Positions 11,719 through 21,081 of a stretch of DNA of 64,000 bases are shown here, one piece after another (position 1 is the stretch's first letter; each line of letters starts with the position of its first letter). The translations under genes and the position numbers were made by a program. The DNA is taken from positions 2,914,001-2,978,000 of the forward strand of contig NZ_PGES01000001.1 in the NCBI RefSeq assembly GCF_002797895.1. Direction: 5' to 3'. The notes beneath the pieces are model-generated. The model ran no database searches. It worked only from the letters and a program-made list of their open reading frames with translations, and was not told the origin of the DNA. This DNA is from Janthinobacterium sp. 67. GTDB lineage: Bacteria > Pseudomonadota > Gammaproteobacteria > Burkholderiales > Burkholderiaceae_D.

Positions 11719-13337
11719 AAGAAGGTTTCCGCCAGTCGATGGCATGGCTGCACACCTGGTCCGGCCTGCTCGTCTGCTGGATTCTATTGCTGGTGTTTTG
11801 CGCCGGCACGGCCAGCTACTACCGCAATGAAATCACCTTGTGGATGCAGCCCGAACTGCATGGCGCCGCCGCCAGCGAAGTGAGCACCGAGGAAGCGGCC
11901 AAGGTCGCGCAGCAGGCGATGGAAGAGCGGGCCACGGGCGCCACGCGCTGGTTCATCAGCCTGCCCGGCGAGCGCAGCGCCGCCACGCAGCTGGGCTGGA
12001 GCAAGCCATCGCAACCGGGCGAAAAGAAACGCGGACGGCGCGGCAATTTTCATAGCGAAAAAGCCGACCCGGCCACGGGCGAGGTGCTGTCCAAGCCGCG
12101 CGAAACGCGGGGCGGCGAATTCCTCTACCGCCTGCACTTCGACCTGCACTACATGCCGGCCATCTGGGCCCGCTGGATCGTGGGTTTCTGCGCCATGTTC
12201 ATGTTCGTCTCCATCATCAGCGGCATCGTCACGCACAAGCGCATCTTCAAGGACCTGTTTACCTTCCGGCCGAAAAAGGGCCAGCGCTCGTGGCTCGACG
12301 CGCACAACGTGACGGCCGTGCTGGCCCTGCCCTACCACATCATGATCACCTACACGGGCCTCGTCACCCTGATGTTCCTGTACATGCCATCGGGCGCCAC
12401 GGCCGCCTACAAGGGCGACCAGGACGCCTTCTTCGCCGAAGCCTTCCCGGGCCGCTCGGGCGACAGCAAGCCGGCCGGCGTGGCCGCACCGCTGACGGCA
12501 TTGGCCCCCCTCGTGCGCCAGGCGGAACAGCACTGGGGCGGCGGCAAGGTCGAACGCATCTCCATCAGCCATCCGGGCGACGCCAACGCCACCGTGACGT
12601 TGACGCGCGCGGGCGGACGCGACATGTCGTCGAAGCAGCCGTCGATGGAATTCGATGGCGTGTCCGGCAAGCTGCTGTCGACCGACGGCGAGGCGCAGCC
12701 CGGCGCCGCCGCCACGCAAGGCGTGATGGTCGGACTGCACGTCGCGCATTTCGGCGGCCCGCTGCTGCGCGCCCTGTTCTTCCTGTCCGGCCTGGCCGGC
12801 TGCGCCATGGTCGCCACGGGCGCCCTGCTGTGGGCCGTCAAGACGCGCCAGAAGCAGGCCAAGGCGCTGGCCGCCGGCAAGCGCGCCAGCTTCGGCCTGC
12901 GCCTGGTCGAGGCACTCAACATCGGCGCCATCGCCGGCATCCCGATCGCCTTCGGCGTCTACTTCTGGGCCAACCGCCTGCTGCCTGTGGCGATGGAAGA
13001 GCGGCCGCAAGAGGAAATTGCCTGCTTCTTCGGCGCCTGGGCCCTGGCCGCCATCATCGCCCAGCTGCGCCCGTCGCGCGCCATGTGGCGCATGCAGCTG
13101 GCCGCCGGCGCCTTCCTGCTGGCGTCGCTGCCCGTGCTGAACGTCTTTACCACCGATTCGCATCTGGGCGTGACCCTGTTCCTGGGCCGCGGCCCCGTGG
13201 CGGTGGCCGCCTTCGACCTGGTGGTGCTGGTGCTGGGCCTGGGCCTCGCGTATGCGGCGTTCAAGTTGAAGCCGCTGCCCGTGAAGGCGGTCAAGGCCGC
13301 GCCGGTAAAACCGGCGCAGACGATGGAGGCCGCGTGA
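11715..13337 (+). CDS. PepSY-associated transmembrane protein (iron-regulated reductase type)
   Basis: A 540-residue inner-membrane protein. The start MKEGFRQSMAWLHTWSGLLVCWILLLVFCAGTAS is the classic PepSY_TM opening with HTWSG. Further helices include RWIVGFCAMFMFVSIISGIVTHKRIFKD and the HNVTAVLALPYHIMITYTGL segment, and several helices follow near the C-terminus. Conserved histidines in helices (H18 of HTWSG, and the Hs in THKRI, AHNV and YHI) suggest haem coordination, as in the FpvG/PiuB-type proteins that reduce siderophore iron. Substrate not shown. Its start overlaps DUF3649 and its stop overlaps DUF3325 (TGATG). Confidence 0.9.
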   Translation: MKEGFRQSMAWLHTWSGLLVCWILLLVFCAGTASYYRNEITLWMQPELHGAAASEVSTEEAAKVAQQAMEERATGATRWFISLPGERSAATQLGWSKPSQPGEKKRGRRGNFHSEKADPATGEVLSKPRETRGGEFLYRLHFDLHYMPAIWARWIVGFCAMFMFVSIISGIVTHKRIFKDLFTFRPKKGQRSWLDAHNVTAVLALPYHIMITYTGLVTLMFLYMPSGATAAYKGDQDAFFAEAFPGRSGDSKPAGVAAPLTALAPLVRQAEQHWGGGKVERISISHPGDANATVTLTRAGGRDMSSKQPSMEFDGVSGKLLSTDGEAQPGAAATQGVMVGLHVAHFGGPLLRALFFLSGLAGCAMVATGALLWAVKTRQKQAKALAAGKRASFGLRLVEALNIGAIAGIPIAFGVYFWANRLLPVAMEERPQEEIACFFGAWALAAIIAQLRPSRAMWRMQLAAGAFLLASLPVLNVFTTDSHLGVTLFLGRGPVAVAAFDLVVLVLGLGLAYAAFKLKPLPVKAVKAAPVKPAQTMEAA

Positions 13338-13717
13338 TGGAGCCGCTGTCGAACTTCCTCGCGAATTTTCTCGTTTTAGCGCTGTGCTATGCGGGCCTGT
13401 CCTCGCTGTGCCTGGCGATGGACCGCCACTACGCCGACCTGCACGGACGCGGCGCCGAACCGCCCGCGCCGCTGCGCCGCCGCCTGCAGTGGACCGGCTG
13501 GCTGGCGCTGGTCGCCGGCCTGGCCTGGGCCATGCACATCGCGGGCGGCGGCTATGGCCTCGTCTACTGGGTCGGCAGCCTGACAAGCTGCGGCTTGCTG
13601 CTGATCTGGCTGCTGCCGTACGCGCCCCACCAAGCCATGCGCCTGGCGCGTATCGCCGGCAGCGCGGCCGTGCTGGCCGCCGTGATGCTCGCGGCGCTGT
13701 CCGTCACGCCGGGCTAG
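13337..13717 (+). CDS. DUF3325 small membrane protein
   Basis: A 126-residue protein with three hydrophobic helices and a basic loop, matching DUF3325, the usual last member of DUF3649/PepSY/DUF3325 operons. The ATG shares one base with the upstream stop. A GTG one codon earlier is also possible. Its end overlaps the convergent GGDEF-EAL gene by 14 bases. Function unknown; iron-linked by operon context. Confidence 0.82.
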   Translation: MEPLSNFLANFLVLALCYAGLSSLCLAMDRHYADLHGRGAEPPAPLRRRLQWTGWLALVAGLAWAMHIAGGGYGLVYWVGSLTSCGLLLIWLLPYAPHQAMRLARIAGSAAVLAAVMLAALSVTPG

Positions 13718-15512
13718 GCGACTTGAGCCGCGCCTCGATGTCCTCGGGCGCCACGGCGCGGCCAAGAAAATAGCCGAACGCTTCGTCGCAGCCCATCTCG
13801 GCCAGCAGTTCCAGCTGCTCGCCGCTTTCCACGCCGCCGGCGATGGTGCGCAATCCGAGCGTGCGCGCCATGGCCACGATGGCGCGCACCACGGCGCTAT
13901 CGCCGCCCGGCTTGCCCAGGTCGTCGACGAAGCATTTTTCGATCTTCACGGCATCCGTGGGAAAGCGTTTCAGGTAAGTGAGCGAAGCGTCGCCCGTGCC
14001 GAAATCGCTGATAGCGATCGCCATGCCCAGCTGGCGGAACTGGCGCAGTATCAGTTCGCAGTTCTGGCTGCTGTCGATCAGGATGCCGGCGGCGATTTCC
14101 AGTTCGATGCAATGACCAGGCACGCCGGCCGCCTCCAGCGCGGCGGCGAAATTGCGCGCGATATCGCGCTGGTAGAACTGGCGCGCCGACAGGCTGACGG
14201 ACACCGTCAGCATCTGCCCCTGCGCGATCCAGCTGCGCGCCTGCTCCACGGCCGTGGCCAGCACCCAGGCGCCCACGGGCAGGATCAAGGCGCTTTCCTC
14301 GAGCACCGGCAAAAAATCGAGCGGCATCATCAGGCCCAGTTCCGGGTGCCTCCAGCGCAGCAGCGCCTTCACGCCCGTGATCCGGCGCGTCTTCAAGTCC
14401 ATGCGCGGCTGGTAGTACAGCACGAATTCATTGCGTTCGAGCGCGTGGCGCAGGGCCGTCTCGAGGATGGTGCGCGAATACGACTGCGTCTGCATGCGCG
14501 GCGCATAGCGCTGGCAGGTACCGGGCGCGTGGCGCTTGGCCGCATACATGGCCAGGTCGGCCTTTTCGATCAGCGCATTGACGTCGTCGTCGTCATCCGG
14601 GTACAGGGCCACGCCCACGCTGGCCGCCACCGACAGGCTGTATTCGCCGATAACGAAAGGCGCGGCGATGGCGCGGACGATTTTCTCGGCCACCCGCTCG
14701 GCATCGTGCGCCGCGCGCAGTTCCGTCAGCAGGATGATGAATTCGTCGCCGCCCTGGCGCGCCACCGTGTCGACCTTGCGCACGCACTGCTGCACCCGGC
14801 GCGCGAACTCCGTCAGCACCTGGTCGCCCACGTCGTGTCCCAGGCTGTCGTTGATGGATTTGAAGCGGTCGATGTCGACGAACAGCACGGCCAGCAGCCC
14901 CTGGTGGCGGCGCGCGTAGGCGATGCCGTGCTCGAAGCGGATCTGGAAATGCAAACGGTTCGGCAAGCCCGTCAAGCCGTCGTGGTGGGCGATGAATTCC
15001 AGCTGCTGCTCGGCGCGCCGGCGGGCCGACACGTCGTGCAGCAGCAGCACCGCGCCGCCCTGCGCCAGCGGCGCGCAGCTGTACTGCACGTCGATGCGCT
15101 TGCCGTCGAGATGGCGCAGCAGCACGGCGCCGCGCGCCACTTCCAGCACTTCCTGCCGCGCCACGCAGTCGCGCACCTGGCGCGCCGCATCGATGGGCGA
15201 GCCGTCATGGAACAGCGGCAGCAGTTGCGTCACGGGCTGGCCCGGGCCATCGTCGCCCAGCAGCCCGCCCATGGCGCTGGCGCGGGGATTCAGGTACTGC
15301 ACCACGCCGTCATGGTCGGTGCCGATGACGGCCGCCGGCAAGGCATGCAGCAGCGCCAGCGCATCGGCCATGCGCCGCGCCTGCGCCGCCTGCAGCACCG
15401 CGCCCGTCGCATGGCGCATGCGCCACATGCGCGCCGCCCGCCACTGGCAGGCCAGCAGCACGGCGAGCACCATGGCCAGGGCCAAGCACAGCGCCAGCAG
15501 CAGCGCCGTCAT
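13704..15512 (-). CDS. PAS-GGDEF-EAL protein with degenerate EAL domain
   Basis: A 602-residue membrane-anchored protein: N-terminal helix (residues 3-24), a PAS-like domain (about 50-165), GGDEF (about 170-330) and an EAL-type domain (350-600). The GGDEF half looks active, with GGDEF at 254-258 and an RKVD inhibitory site five residues before it. The EAL half has lost most catalytic residues. EAL is KAL (382-384), the metal-ligand Asn of NLS is Ser (440), the LE-x-TE motif reads LEIAAG, DDFGTG is SDFGTG, KID is KIE, and AEGVE is AGGVE. So it probably makes, and does not degrade, c-di-GMP. The EAL fold may be a sensor. Confidence 0.93.
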   Translation of the reverse strand: MTALLLALCLALAMVLAVLLACQWRAARMWRMRHATGAVLQAAQARRMADALALLHALPAAVIGTDHDGVVQYLNPRASAMGGLLGDDGPGQPVTQLLPLFHDGSPIDAARQVRDCVARQEVLEVARGAVLLRHLDGKRIDVQYSCAPLAQGGAVLLLHDVSARRRAEQQLEFIAHHDGLTGLPNRLHFQIRFEHGIAYARRHQGLLAVLFVDIDRFKSINDSLGHDVGDQVLTEFARRVQQCVRKVDTVARQGGDEFIILLTELRAAHDAERVAEKIVRAIAAPFVIGEYSLSVAASVGVALYPDDDDDVNALIEKADLAMYAAKRHAPGTCQRYAPRMQTQSYSRTILETALRHALERNEFVLYYQPRMDLKTRRITGVKALLRWRHPELGLMMPLDFLPVLEESALILPVGAWVLATAVEQARSWIAQGQMLTVSVSLSARQFYQRDIARNFAAALEAAGVPGHCIELEIAAGILIDSSQNCELILRQFRQLGMAIAISDFGTGDASLTYLKRFPTDAVKIEKCFVDDLGKPGGDSAVVRAIVAMARTLGLRTIAGGVESGEQLELLAEMGCDEAFGYFLGRAVAPEDIEARLKSPSPA

Positions 15513-15680
15513 GCGTCACCCGGCAGGCAAGAGATGGAAGACATGCTTTTCCTTTGCAACGCGCGCCGTGCGGCCGGGCGCAAATACATGCTGAAAGGAA
15601 ATAATATAAGAATTTCGGCGCGATATTTGCCTGATGGGGCGCCGCTTGACTGGCATCAAGCGGCGCGTGGCGCGTGTGCT

Positions 15681-17309
15681 TCAGGCCAGCGACAGCTTCC
15701 TGGCCGGGGCGGCGCCCGCCGGTACGGCCATGCCGGGCGTGCCGTGCAGCTTGAAGATGCTGACGGCGTCGGCCAGGCTGGCCGCCTGCTGCTGCAGCGC
15801 GTCCGCGGCGGCGGCGGCCTGCTCCACCAGGGCCGCGTTCTGCTGCGTCACGCCATCCATCTGGCTGATGGCGATGCTGATCTGCTCGATGCCGTCGCGC
15901 TGCTCCACGCTGGCCACGGCGATCTCGCCGATGATGGCGTTCACGCGCTGCACGCTGCTCACCACGTCATCCATCGTGCGCCCCGCCTGGCCGGCCAGCA
16001 CGCTGCCCTCTTCCACCGTGCGCACGGATTCGCCGATCAGCTGCTTGATTTCCATGGCCGCCGCGGCCGAGCGGTGCGCCAGGCTGCGCACCTCGGTGGC
16101 CACGACGGCGAAGCCGCGCCCCTGCTCGCCCGCGCGCGCCGCTTCCACGGCCGCATTCAGGGCCAGGATATTCGTCTGGAAGGCGATGCCGTCGATGACG
16201 GCGATGATGTCGACGATGCGCTTCGATGAAGCATTGATATGGCTCATGGTCTGCACCACTTGCGCCACGGCTGCGCCGCCGCGCAGCGCCACGTCGGACG
16301 CGCCGCCGGCCAGCTGGCGCGCCTGGTCCGCGTTGTCGTTATTCTGCCGCACGGTGGACGTCAGCTCGATCATCGAGGCAGCCGTTTCTTCCAGCGAACT
16401 GGCTTGTTCTTCCGTGCGCGAGGACAGGTCCATATTGCCGCTGGCGATTTCCGCCGAGGCCGTGGCGATGGCGTCCGTGCCGGTACGCACCCGTCCCACG
16501 ATGGCGGCCAGGTTGCCGCTCATGGCTTTCAGTGCGCGCAGCAAGTCGCCGATTTCATCGCGGCTGCCATCGGCCACCACGGCGCGCAAGTCGCCGGCCG
16601 CCACCTGCTGGGCAATGCCCACGGCCGCACCCAGCGGTACCGTGATGCTGCGGATCAGCCACCACACGGTGACGCTGCCGACGACCAGAGTCACCAGTAC
16701 GGTGGCCAGCATGGCGATGCTGGCGCTGCGGTGCGCGGCCGCGTCCTGTTCCTTCATCTGCGCCATCAGGCTGTGCGACTGCTTGCCGATGGCGGCCACG
16801 ATGGCGTCGATCTGGCGCGTCGGTTCGCGGTCCATGCCCTTGACCAGCGCATCGACCACGTGGGCGCTGTCGGCACGCGCGCCATCGAATTTTTGCAGGG
16901 CCGCCAGGTAGCTCACGCCCAGCGCGTCGTGCGCCTGCAGCGCCTGCTCCACGGACGCCGTGTCGAGCCCCAGCGCCGCCATCATCGATTGCAGGCCTTT
17001 CAATTCCTTGCGCGTCTGCGCGCCGCTGGCGACGAACGCTTCGCGGTAACGCTGGAAGGCGGCCGCATCACCGCCGCGCAGCAGGATGTTTTTCCACTCC
17101 TGCACCTGGATCTTGAATTCCACCTGCGCGCTGCGCGCCGCATCGACGGCTTCCGTCAGGGCGACGGAGCGCTGCATGGCGTCCGCGCTGCGCGCGCTGG
17201 CCGCGTCGAGCGCGCTCCAGCCGCGCGCACCGACGAAGACCAGCGCAAGAAAGAAGAAGGCGCCCAACAGACCGAGGCGGACGGAGATTTTCAGATTCGC
17301 GAGTTGCAT
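15681..17309 (-). CDS. Methyl-accepting chemotaxis protein
   Basis: A 542-residue Tar/Tsr-type chemoreceptor. An N-terminal helix (about 10-30) and a second one (about 190-212) flank a four-helix-bundle periplasmic domain of about 160 residues. HAMP and the signalling domain follow, with the highly conserved hairpin tip [20 protein letters not shown] and [19 protein letters not shown]. No CheR-tethering pentapeptide is seen at the C-terminus. The start follows GGGAGAA; the frame is open further upstream without a ribosome site. Ligand unknown. Confidence 0.96.
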   Translation of the reverse strand: MQLANLKISVRLGLLGAFFFLALVFVGARGWSALDAASARSADAMQRSVALTEAVDAARSAQVEFKIQVQEWKNILLRGGDAAAFQRYREAFVASGAQTRKELKGLQSMMAALGLDTASVEQALQAHDALGVSYLAALQKFDGARADSAHVVDALVKGMDREPTRQIDAIVAAIGKQSHSLMAQMKEQDAAAHRSASIAMLATVLVTLVVGSVTVWWLIRSITVPLGAAVGIAQQVAAGDLRAVVADGSRDEIGDLLRALKAMSGNLAAIVGRVRTGTDAIATASAEIASGNMDLSSRTEEQASSLEETAASMIELTSTVRQNNDNADQARQLAGGASDVALRGGAAVAQVVQTMSHINASSKRIVDIIAVIDGIAFQTNILALNAAVEAARAGEQGRGFAVVATEVRSLAHRSAAAAMEIKQLIGESVRTVEEGSVLAGQAGRTMDDVVSSVQRVNAIIGEIAVASVEQRDGIEQISIAISQMDGVTQQNAALVEQAAAAADALQQQAASLADAVSIFKLHGTPGMAVPAGAAPARKLSLA

Positions 17310-17535
17310 GTGTTTCTCCCAGCGGCAAGAACAGGATGGCAACAAAAGGCTGCCGAAAACTATCCAATTCTCACCCGATGGCCGAATCATGCAGCGCCCC
17401 CGGTGAAAAACCAAGCGGCGCTTTCGCTACAGAAACACTTTCAACATAGAAACAACAAATTACAAGGGAAGGTTGACTGCCTGACCATGGTGACGTGTTC
17501 GCAGCATGGTCAGGCCGGCAATCTTGCCGGTCGCT

Positions 17536-19011
17536 TCAGCGCGACACGGCGGCCGCTCCCGCGAACTCCTCGCGCAGCAGCGGATACAAACGCCGGTAGC
17601 GCGCCAGCCGTTCGTCCAGCACGGCGGAGGCCTGCGGCGCGATGGTCTCCTGCACGGGTGGCCGCGTGCACACTTGCGCGGGCGGCAAGCCCGTCACGGC
17701 CATCTGCGCCAGGCGCGCCGCGCCCATGGTGCCGCCAGCCGCGCCGTGGTCGTGGCGCAGCACGTTCAAGCCCGAGGCATTCGCGCACAGCTGGGCCCAG
17801 AAGCGGCTGCGCGAACCGCCGCCCACGAACGACGCTTCTTCCAGCTGCGTGCCGGCGCTGCGCAGGGCCGCATTGCCGTCGGCCATGGCAAAGGCCACGC
17901 CTTCCATCACGCTGTAGGCCAGGTCCGCCCGTCCGTGTTCCGTCGACAGGCCGAAGAATACGCCGCGCGCGCAAGCGTCGTTGTGCGGCGTGCGCTCGCC
18001 GCTCAGGTAGGGCAAAAAGACCGGTGCGGCGCCCGCCTCGACGTGTTCCGCCAGCTTCACCAATTCGCCGATGTCGGACGACTGCGTCAATCGCGCCACC
18101 CAGCTGAGGCTGGACGCGGCGCTGAGGATCACGCTCATCTGGTGCCAGCGCTCGGGCAGGCAGTGGCAGAACGCGTGCACGCCCTGGCCAGGATTGGGCG
18201 CAAAGCCATCACTGCCCGCGAACAGCACGCCGGACGTGCCCAGCGACAGCAGGCCGGCGCCCGGCTCCACCACGCCCAGGCCGACGGCGGCCGCCGCATT
18301 GTCGCCCGCGCCGCCGGCCAGCAGCACCGGATGCGCAATGCCCAACTCCTGGCACAGGGACGGCCGCACCTGCGCCGCGGCGGCGTTGCCTTCGACCAGG
18401 CGCGGCATGTGCTCACGCGTCAAACCGGTGGCGGCCAGCATGCGTTCGGACCAGTCGCGTCTGGCCACGTCCAGCCACAGGGTGCCGGAGGCATCGGACA
18501 TGTCGGACACGTACTCGCCCGTCAGGCGCAGCGCCACGTAATCCTTGGGCAGCAAGACCTTGGCCGTGGCGCGGAACAGCGATGGCTCGTACTTCTGCAG
18601 CCACAGCAGCTTGGGCGCCGTGAAGCCGGGCATGGCCTGGTTGCCCGTGATGGCGCGCGACTCGGGCACCAGCGCCTCGAGCTCCACGCATTCGGCAAAC
18701 GCGCGCGTGTCGTTCCATAACATGGCCGCGCGCAGCACGTGCTGCTGCTTGTCGAGCAAGGTGGCGCCATGCATCTGGCCCGACAGGGCGATGCCGCGCA
18801 AGCCGGAAAACGCCACCGGCTGCGCGGCGCGGATGGCGGCGATGACGTCCAGGGTGGCGTGCCACCAGTCTTCGGGATTCTGTTCCGACCATCCCGGATG
18901 GGGGCTGGAGACGCGCAAGGTCACGCCGGCGCTGGCGAGGATGGTCTGCGCATCATCGGTGAGGATGGCCTTGACTTCGGAGGTGCCGATATCGATACCG
19001 AGATATGTCAT
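17536..19011 (-). CDS. xylB: Xylulokinase
   Basis: A 491-residue FGGY sugar kinase that phosphorylates D-xylulose to xylulose 5-phosphate. The N-terminal DIGTSEVKA phosphate loop, the XylB-specific SGQMHG (77-82), the catalytic Asp in GGAGDNAA (D237) and the adenosine-binding GGGSRS motif are present. The true start MTYLGIDIGT lies well inside a longer open frame. It is the last gene of the leftward polyol operon, 17 bases after the AraC regulator. With the upstream dehydrogenase it implies a polyol-to-xylulose-to-Xu5P route. Confidence 0.94.
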   Translation of the reverse strand: MTYLGIDIGTSEVKAILTDDAQTILASAGVTLRVSSPHPGWSEQNPEDWWHATLDVIAAIRAAQPVAFSGLRGIALSGQMHGATLLDKQQHVLRAAMLWNDTRAFAECVELEALVPESRAITGNQAMPGFTAPKLLWLQKYEPSLFRATAKVLLPKDYVALRLTGEYVSDMSDASGTLWLDVARRDWSERMLAATGLTREHMPRLVEGNAAAAQVRPSLCQELGIAHPVLLAGGAGDNAAAAVGLGVVEPGAGLLSLGTSGVLFAGSDGFAPNPGQGVHAFCHCLPERWHQMSVILSAASSLSWVARLTQSSDIGELVKLAEHVEAGAAPVFLPYLSGERTPHNDACARGVFFGLSTEHGRADLAYSVMEGVAFAMADGNAALRSAGTQLEEASFVGGGSRSRFWAQLCANASGLNVLRHDHGAAGGTMGAARLAQMAVTGLPPAQVCTRPPVQETIAPQASAVLDERLARYRRLYPLLREEFAGAAAVSR

Positions 19012-19028
19012 TTGATTCCAGAAGAAAG

Positions 19029-19919
19029 TTAAGAATGGCCGTCGACGGACGGCTCGGGCATGTTCATCAGCAGGCAGGAGCGGAACTTCGACGGCGACAT
19101 CTGCTTGTGGGCCAAAAACTGGCGGTTGAAATTGGAAAGGTTGTTGAAGCCCGTGCGGTAGCAGATGTCGGTGACCTTCATGTCCGTGTTCATCAGCAGC
19201 TCGCAAGCGAGCGCGATGCGCTCCTGGTTCACGTACTGGATGAACGAAGTGCCCGTATGCTTGCGGAAGAAACGCGTGAATTTCAAAGTGTTCATTTCCG
19301 CCACGTCGGCCACGTCCTGCTCGCAAAAGTCGAGCGTGATGTTCTGCTTGATATAGGCCAGCACCAGGTTGATGGTCGACGACATGTAGCGGCCCGCCTG
19401 CGCCAGGTAAGCCACGCTGGCCAGCGCTCGCCGTTCGCGGCAGTCGCACAGTTCGCCGAACAGGCGCGTAAACAGTTCGACCCGGCGCAAGCCCTGCGCC
19501 GTCGTCAATTCCTTCATCAGCGGCACCAGGCGCAGGCCCAGCGCGTCGGGAAATTGCAAGCCCCTGGCCGCCTCGCCCAGCAGGGCTTTCAGGGGCGCCA
19601 TTTCCGGAAACAGCAGCGCGCAGCGTTCGATGAAGTCGCCGGAAAACTGCAGCACCAGGTCGCGCTCGGGCAGGACCACGCCTTCCGGCAGTTCGCTGAC
19701 CCAGTTGTGCGGCAGGTTCGGCCCCGTCAGGATCAGATTGCCCGCCCCGTAGCTGCCGATATGGTCGCCGATGAAAAATTTGCCGTTTGACGTGATGATG
19801 AAGTGGAGTTCGTACTCGGGATGGAAATGCCATTTCGCCACCGTGTGCGGAAAGCCGTGCGCCCACGCGCGAAACGATTCGTGGATCGGTTTGTGTATCA
19901 GTTCCAGGTCAGGCGTCAC
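19029..19919 (-). CDS. AraC family transcriptional regulator
   Basis: A 296-residue regulator with an N-terminal cupin ligand-binding region (WHFHPEYELHFI, residues about 30-40) and a C-terminal double helix-turn-helix of the AraC/XylS type. The second helix pair is in ITDICYRTGFNNLSNFNRQF-like sequence (TDICYRTGFNNLSNFNRQFL). It is embedded between the ABC ATPase and xylulokinase genes on the same strand, so it probably activates this polyol operon in response to substrate. The ligand cannot be read from sequence. Confidence 0.92.
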   Translation of the reverse strand: MTPDLELIHKPIHESFRAWAHGFPHTVAKWHFHPEYELHFIITSNGKFFIGDHIGSYGAGNLILTGPNLPHNWVSELPEGVVLPERDLVLQFSGDFIERCALLFPEMAPLKALLGEAARGLQFPDALGLRLVPLMKELTTAQGLRRVELFTRLFGELCDCRERRALASVAYLAQAGRYMSSTINLVLAYIKQNITLDFCEQDVADVAEMNTLKFTRFFRKHTGTSFIQYVNQERIALACELLMNTDMKVTDICYRTGFNNLSNFNRQFLAHKQMSPSKFRSCLLMNMPEPSVDGHS

Positions 19920-19954
19920 GGCAGTTTCCTTGCGCGGTCTCGTTGCCAGCTATT

Positions 19955-21079
19955 CTAACCACTTAGCTGAGCACTGAGCGCCAAAGCAAGTCCGCTGTCG
20001 GCGTCGAACAGATGCATGTGCTCTTCATCGAAGGCCAGCGCCAGGGTCTGGCCCACCTGCGCCGTGCTGCTGGCCACGTTCGCCGGCAGCAGCGCGGACA
20101 GGCTCAGGGCGCCGCACTGGAAGCTGATCAGCGCTTCGGCGCCCAGCAACTCGACCAAGTCGATCGCGCACGCCAGGCCATGCGTGCCTGCCTGCTCCTG
20201 CGGCAGCGCCGCGCGCAAGTGATTCGGCCGCAAACCGAACACCACGCGGCTGCCTGCCGCCAGCGCGGCGAAGCGGGGGGAAATCAAGGACCAGCGATAG
20301 CCGGCGCAGACGAGCACCGTTTTCCCGCCGTCTTTTTCGACGACGCCATCGATGAAGTTCATGGCAGGCGTGCCGATGAACCCCGCCGCAAACAGGGTGC
20401 GCGGATGGTTGTACAGCTGCGCCGGCGTGCCGATCTGCTCGATGTGCCCGCCCTTCATCAGCACCACCCGGTCGGCCAGCGTCATGGCTTCGAGCTGGTC
20501 GTGCGTGACGTACAGGGTGGTGGTGCGCAGGCGGCGGTGCAGGCGCTTGATGTCGGCGCGCAGCTGCGCGCGCAGCTTGGCGTCCAGGTTCGACAGCGGT
20601 TCGTCGAACAGGAACACTTGCGGCGTCTTGATCATGGCGCGCGCAATGGCCGTGCGCTGCTGCTGGCCGCCCGACATGGCGCGCGGCTTGCGCTCCAGCA
20701 GGCTGTCCAGGCTGAGGATGGCCGCCACCTCGCGCACGCGGCGCTCGATCTCGTCGTGCGGCACCTTCAGGCGGCGCAGGCCGAAGGCGATATTGTCGTA
20801 CACCGTCATGTGCGGATACAGCGCGTAGTTCTGGAACACCATCGCCACGTTGCGCGCGCGGGGCGGCAAGTCGTTGACGATGGCGCCGCCGATGTGCAGC
20901 TCGCCGCCGCTGATGTCTTCCAGGCCCGCGATCATGCGCAGCAAGGTCGACTTGCCGCAGCCCGATGGCCCCAGCAGGACGATGAATTCGCCGTCAGCTA
21001 TCTCCAGGTCGAACGGCTGCAGCACGGCCGTCTTCTCGTCATAAGTCTTGTGCAACTGCCTGCAAGCGATGTTTGCCAT
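19955..21079 (-). CDS. Sugar/polyol ABC transporter ATP-binding protein (MalK/UgpC type)
   Basis: A 374-residue ATPase of the carbohydrate CUT1 importers. Walker A is GPSGCGKST, the Q-loop is VFQNYALYPHM, the signature is MSGGQQQR and Walker B is VFLFDEPLSNLD. The C-terminal 130 residues form the regulatory TOBE/OB domain typical of MalK. The start MANIACRQLHKTYDEK is internal to a longer frame and lies two bases past the dehydrogenase stop. It energises the two permeases upstream. Confidence 0.93.
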   Translation of the reverse strand: MANIACRQLHKTYDEKTAVLQPFDLEIADGEFIVLLGPSGCGKSTLLRMIAGLEDISGGELHIGGAIVNDLPPRARNVAMVFQNYALYPHMTVYDNIAFGLRRLKVPHDEIERRVREVAAILSLDSLLERKPRAMSGGQQQRTAIARAMIKTPQVFLFDEPLSNLDAKLRAQLRADIKRLHRRLRTTTLYVTHDQLEAMTLADRVVLMKGGHIEQIGTPAQLYNHPRTLFAAGFIGTPAMNFIDGVVEKDGGKTVLVCAGYRWSLISPRFAALAAGSRVVFGLRPNHLRAALPQEQAGTHGLACAIDLVELLGAEALISFQCGALSLSALLPANVASSTAQVGQTLALAFDEEHMHLFDADSGLALALSAQLSG

Positions 21080-21081
21080 GG

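Noticed and set aside
11784..13586. 600-codon minus-strand frame opposite the PepSY gene
   Set aside because: Arg/Gln/Gly-rich and featureless, and the PepSY operon is well supported on the other strand.
17310..17535. Gap between chemoreceptor and xylB, checked for tRNA or repeat
   Set aside because: It is somewhat AT-rich, but I saw no tRNA cloverleaf or palindrome.
19029..19866. N-terminal extension of xylulokinase reaching into the AraC gene
   Set aside because: The long frame overlaps the AraC coding region; XylB begins at MTYLGIDIGT by homology.
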